From contig NZ_JALKIM010000006.1 in the NCBI RefSeq assembly GCF_023050945.1, positions 1 to 64,000 of the forward strand: 64,000 nt of DNA, written 5' to 3'. Origin of the DNA: Anaerobiospirillum sp. NML120448. Lineage in GTDB: Bacteria > Pseudomonadota > Gammaproteobacteria > Enterobacterales > Succinivibrionaceae. Of the stretch, positions 62,612 through 64,000 are shown in pieces. Both the position numbers and the translations under genes were made by a program. The notes under the pieces were generated by a model. The model saw only the letters and a list, made by a program, of their open reading frames with translations. It searched no databases and was not told the DNA's origin. Each line of letters starts with the position of its first letter. The stretch's first letter is position 1.

Positions 62612-62622
62612 AGGAGGTGATC
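62612..62622 (+). promoter_or_regulatory. Extended perfect Shine-Dalgarno
   Basis: AGGAGGTGATC is complementary to the 3' end of 16S rRNA (GATCACCTCCT) over eleven bases. It is seven bases (from GGAGG) before the ATG at 62625. It is far stronger than any other site in the window. Confidence 0.8.
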
Positions 62623-62624
62623 TT

Positions 62625-63086
62625 ATGGCCAAGAACTATAGAAATATCTCTAATACAGCCGAGTTAACCATGGCTTTATATGAAGATGCTCAAGACCTTA
62701 AAATTACAGGATCATTAGCTCCTAGTATTTATTACGGCTGTAAAAGTTTTGCACGATTAGTAGTTTGTATTATTCTGCTTTTTATTTCTTTATTTGCTTC
62801 TATGTACTATCCTTCCATTATGGTGCCATCAGCCATTATTTGTGGAGGATTGATTGCCTTATTTTGCTTGCCTTTAATCTTTTTATCTCTTGCCCATATT
62901 TCAGTTCGTATGGTTAATCGTATCCGTTGTCGCTACAAGACCGTGTCTTATGATGGTGGTACGCAAACTTTAATCATGCAAGCAACTAATCAATATAATG
63001 GTACACCTCGTGATTTTCCTACTAAAAGACCATTTATTAAAAAGGGCAAAAGCAAAGGCAAAGATAATCCTTATTCTCGTATCTAA
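62625..63086 (+). CDS. Unknown small inner-membrane protein
   Basis: I do not recognise this 153-residue protein. Two adjacent membrane segments (~44-64 and ~68-92) form a hairpin. The N-terminal ~40 residues and the basic C-terminal ~60 residues are probably both cytoplasmic. The end is Lys/Gly-rich (KKGKSKGKDN). Its start is fixed by an exceptionally long Shine-Dalgarno. Single gene between a terminator and the following low-complexity ORF, 77 bases away. Confidence 0.65.
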   Translation: MAKNYRNISNTAELTMALYEDAQDLKITGSLAPSIYYGCKSFARLVVCIILLFISLFASMYYPSIMVPSAIICGGLIALFCLPLIFLSLAHISVRMVNRIRCRYKTVSYDGGTQTLIMQATNQYNGTPRDFPTKRPFIKKGKSKGKDNPYSRI

Positions 63087-63163
63087 AAATAAGTTTGAGC
63101 TAAGAAAATTTAGAGACAATAGGGATAAGATTTTGTAAGGCCTTGTCTCTTGAGGGAAGAATT

Positions 63164-63988
63164 ATGCTATTTAAGCGCTCAGACACCAGCAAAAACAGCA
63201 CCACCACCAGCCCTAGCGCTGGCAGCACTGGCAGCACTGGCTGTGCCAGTGCCAGCTCAGGCTGCGCCAGCGTCAGCACTAGCGACGCTAGTTGTGCTAG
63301 TAGCGAGCACTGCCACCAAAAGGCCAAGGGTAAGAAACAGCAGTCTAAGACTAGTAAAGATAAGTCTTGTAATAGTAGTGCCTTAGCTAAAGATCGACTG
63401 AGCGCTTTAATAAAAAACGATTTGCAAGATGAGCGGGAGCCTGAGAGTGTTGCTGAGCGCTTAAAGGCTGTGCTCAAGGACTCTCCTAGAGCTCGTGCAG
63501 AGCAAGAGGCAAAACTGATGGAGCCATCGGTCCAGTCAGATGGGGCTGGGGCTGATACTGAGGCCTGTGCTGGGGCTAGTGATAGTGATGAGCCTAAGTT
63601 TTATGCGCCAGTAGTGGTTTATACCGTAGAGGAGCTTGCCCAGGCACAAAAAGATAGGGCTGAGCGCATTGTTGTTAAAGGTGAGCTTGCTGAAAAACTA
63701 AAAGTGGCTTTAAAAGGCTTGCGCTCTATTGGAGCTGGTTCCTTAAATACTTTAGCTTTATGTCTAAGCGGAGCAGCTTTGCTGGCACCTTTTACAGGTG
63801 GTGTATCTTTAGGTGCGGCAGGTACTGCTATGGGTACATTAGGAGCGGCTTTAACAGCAACAGCTATTGCTGCTATTTCAGCTATTGGCTTGGCCTTAGT
63901 TATTGCTGTGTTTAAGGGCTATGATGAGGTGAAGCTTGGCGGTGGCGGTGTAGAGTTGGTAATCAAAAAGCATAAGGACAAAAAATAG
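63164..63988 (+). CDS. Unknown protein, low-complexity N-terminus and hydrophobic Gly/Ala C-terminus
   Basis: ATG 63164 is chosen (AGGGA upstream; a TTG at 63143 is less likely), giving 274 residues. Residues ~5-55 are Ser/Gly/Cys/Ala-rich with at least six cysteines, encoded by GCCAGTGCCAGC, CTAGCGCTGG and GACGCTAG words. The middle is charged and helical. Residues ~190-258 are a hydrophobic, glycine-zipper-like region (LLAPFTGGVSLGAAGTAMGTLGAAL...) that could form two to three membrane helices. The C-terminus is Lys-rich. Function is unknown. A resemblance to small bacteriocin-like or zipper proteins is compositional only. The stop lies 12 bases before the window end. Confidence 0.55.
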   Translation: MLFKRSDTSKNSTTTSPSAGSTGSTGCASASSGCASVSTSDASCASSEHCHQKAKGKKQQSKTSKDKSCNSSALAKDRLSALIKNDLQDEREPESVAERLKAVLKDSPRARAEQEAKLMEPSVQSDGAGADTEACAGASDSDEPKFYAPVVVYTVEELAQAQKDRAERIVVKGELAEKLKVALKGLRSIGAGSLNTLALCLSGAALLAPFTGGVSLGAAGTAMGTLGAALTATAIAAISAIGLALVIAVFKGYDEVKLGGGGVELVIKKHKDKK

Positions 63989-64000
63989 GCCAAAAGACAA

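Overview
The window looks like chromosomal DNA of an AT-rich gammaproteobacterium. Gene content and order fit Aeromonadales, and a Succinivibrionaceae-type anaerobe is my best guess (inference from family resemblance; no search was possible). Conserved gammaproteobacterial blocks are nnr-tsaE-amiB-mutL-miaA-x-hflX-hflK-hflC-purA, ispB / rplU-rpmA-obgE, folA convergent with apaH, pyrBI, a HolD-like gene followed by rimI, perM divergent from bepA, and a DUF2066 gene divergent from purM. Most genes start on ATG with AGGAG-like sites, and many units end in clear hairpin terminators.

Layout. 1-125: the 3' end of a 5S rRNA and its terminator. 228-2587: a PTS EIICB-like membrane protein whose EIIB domain has lost its phospho-cysteine, then prmA. 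2838-9103: an unknown protein with a C-terminal methyltransferase fold, then a BrxD/SngB-type P-loop ATPase and an Lhr-type helicase, a two-gene piece of BREX/Shango-like defence machinery set between housekeeping genes. 9205-12490: recJ and a convergent polyphosphate glucokinase. 12904-27816: the nnr-to-purA superoperon region, in which hfq is missing from its usual place and an unrelated 165-residue ORF stands there. 28061-36891: ispB, ribosomal proteins L21/L27, obgE, folA, apaH, dnaG. 37036-41935: tRNA-Ile2(CAU), a glycine-zipper lipoprotein, an RlmD-like methyltransferase, a nitroreductase, pyrBI and tRNA-Trp. 42369-46654: an MBL-fold hydrolase, a VOC/glyoxalase protein, a repeat-filled protein that I read as a hugely expanded DNA polymerase III psi subunit (HolD), and rimI. 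46859-51940 (minus strand): a TnpB N-terminal fragment, a one-TM protein and a 1270-residue CobT-like metallopeptidase/VWA protein. 52448-63988: yejM/pbgA, cnoX, perM, bepA, the DUF2066 gene, purM and two small membrane-protein genes.

Window-wide theme. Many proteins carry long low-complexity, probably disordered insertions at domain boundaries: RecJ, MutL, DnaG, the HolD-like protein, PerM, RlmD, the DUF2066 protein, the VWA protein and the last ORF. About ten intergenic gaps hold G+C-rich, self-complementary sequence built from the same short words (GCTAGCGC, GGCCAAGGCC, TGGCCATGG and relatives) in an otherwise AT-rich background. The same word families therefore occur between genes and in frame inside genes, which suggests one expanding repeat process acting on both. 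That, the HolD-like protein, the orphan ATPase/helicase pair, the cysteine-less PTS protein and the hfq replacement are the observations I rate highest.

Limits: assignments rest on reading motifs and remembered family sequences. Promoters and structured RNAs are judged by eye.
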